Assembly: GCA_933207985.1 (NCBI GenBank)
Contig: OW240917.1
Coordinates: 239,828,051 to 239,892,050, forward strand
Direction of reading: 5' to 3'
Source: Pelobates cultripes
Taxonomy: Eukaryota; Chordata; Amphibia; Anura; Pelobatidae
Length of the DNA stretch: 64,000 nt
Shown here: piece by piece, positions 62,844 through 64,000 of the stretch
Layout of the letters: every line of letters starts with the position of its first letter
Numbering within the stretch: position 1 is the first letter of the stretch
Position numbers and translations under genes: made by a program
The notes under the pieces: model-generated
What the model saw: only the letters and a program-made list of their open reading frames with translations
Database searches by the model: none
Told to the model about the DNA's origin: nothing

Positions 62844-64000
62844 CTAAAAGAGAGAGCTGCATGTTTCACACAATCTGGAATGTTTTAAGTACTATCTAAA
62901 GAAAATGCAACTCTCAAAGGTATAATATGTACCATACAGAAAGAGCACTTCTAGTAACCCGCAGTTATTCTTAGGTGTTGTTAAATTATCACCCTTAATG
63001 ACATGGTTTCTGGCTCTCAAACTAGGCATATATAATTCATAAACATTTGAAGTGCCAAGGTGAGCAATCATTAAACCAGTCATTGCTAGTTGCTAAAATT
63101 TCGAAATTAATTGTGAAGTTCCTATTACAAAAATATGCCAATACTGTAATGGGTTGTAAAATAAAAGTGAGTATTTTAGAATAGTTTTAACGTATTATAG
63201 AGTTAAAACTTAAAAATAAATAACTTTAGTGATGAAGCAGCAGATAGCCCCCCCCCCCAAGAGCATGAAGAGGTTCCATCAGTCAGAAGTGCCCAGTTCT
63301 GGTCTACAGGATATGTTTTTGTCCCGTAAAACACTAAAACACGTTTGCTCCCACTCTCATAACTCGAGTCATTCATTCTAGATTGTAAGAGTGACACACG
63401 TACCTATGTCGTGTTTTATTTTTTGCCCTCTAATGATCACCTTCACTAGGGGTAAAGGAGGAAAGTAGTGGGAGGTTAGCTGTTTTGTTCCTGGAATCCA
63501 ATGGGATGTAGTAACAGAGGCAGCATTCCCTCACTCTTTTCCCCCAATCACTGTTCCTGTATAAACGGCATTCATATTGCCCAAAACATACAGGTGTTTT
63601 TATTAATCTTTTAGCGCTACAGCAGAGGCAAGCGACAGGGCGGCTCCTAGAGTATGTGGACAGTACCTCCAGCTGGTGCAGACCACAGTAATCGCTCCTG
63701 CTCCCACTGATGGGTCAGCGTACAGCAGTTATGACTCCTAGCACTCACGGAACACCGGTACAGTGAAAAAGCCATTATAGTGGTCTGCGCCAGCTTGAGG
63801 TGCACACCAAATGCACTCCCGCTAATTACGACCAGGTGCTTTAAAGGGACACTATAGTCACCACAACAACTACAGCTTAATGTAGTTCTGGTGAGTATAA
63901 TCATTGCCTTCTGGAATTTTCATGCAAACACTTTGCATTGAAAATGCCAGAGTTTACATTGCCCCAAGGGACATCTCCAAGTGGTCACTCCTTAGATGGC
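62844..64000 (-). other. PSMD11: PSMD11 intron continuing beyond the window
   Basis: No upstream exon (ending DMEAATGQE in human) is present up to 63840. It contains a C-rich run at 63249 and ends inside a MITE. Confidence 0.75.
63841..64000. mobile_element. T2-like MITE, subfamily C, cut by the window end
   Basis: TTAAAGGGACACTATAGTCA at the left edge, then sequence parallel to 59844 onward (ACAACTACAGCTTAATGTAG). Confidence 0.85.

Overview
This is vertebrate nuclear DNA, most likely from a frog (anuran amphibian). The genes are split by large introns with GT/AG splice sites. The intervening DNA is full of TTAA-flanked short inverted-repeat elements whose ends fit the T2/Kolobok MITE consensus (TTAAAGGRR) described from Xenopus. 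It also holds a DIRS retrotransposon, a Penelope-like fragment, an L1-like fragment and hAT elements, a mix typical of amphibians. I cannot name the species.

Three protein-coding genes are recognisable, in the same order and orientation as on human 17q11.2. (1) The last two coding exons of MYO1D lie on + (3706-3863 and 14097-14253) and encode the end of the TH1 tail. (2) CDK5R1 (p35, activator of CDK5) lies on - as one intact coding exon (22942-23814), with a clear 5'UTR splice acceptor and a short upstream ORF. (3) PSMD11 (proteasome lid subunit Rpn6) lies on -. Its last ten coding exons run from 62843 down to 46651 and encode 316 residues, exactly the number expected for human residues 107-422. 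They are followed by an inferred untranslated terminal exon (43731 to about 43170). The first PSMD11 exons and most of MYO1D are outside the window. MYO1D and CDK5R1 converge tail to tail; CDK5R1 and PSMD11 run in the same direction.

Layout: 1-14253 is the MYO1D 3' part, with introns carrying T2 MITEs, an L1-like 3' end, a Penelope-like remnant and a non-autonomous hAT element with a perfect 8-bp target duplication. 14254-22941 is the convergent intergenic interval, including the CDK5R1 3'UTR. 23917-43169 is a gene-poor interval dominated by a 5.9-kb DIRS element (29659-35525) with both inverted terminal repeats and its internal complementary region, plus nested T2 MITEs. 43170-64000 is PSMD11.

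The most striking non-genic signal is one T2-like subfamily (called B here). It consists of about seven consecutive short hairpins in about 480 bp and carries a consensus-like 5' splice donor at the same internal position in most copies. B copies have inserted into three different TTAA sites of older A-type copies. All subfamily names (A, B, C) are mine and rest on reading by eye. No alignment, search or expression data were available.
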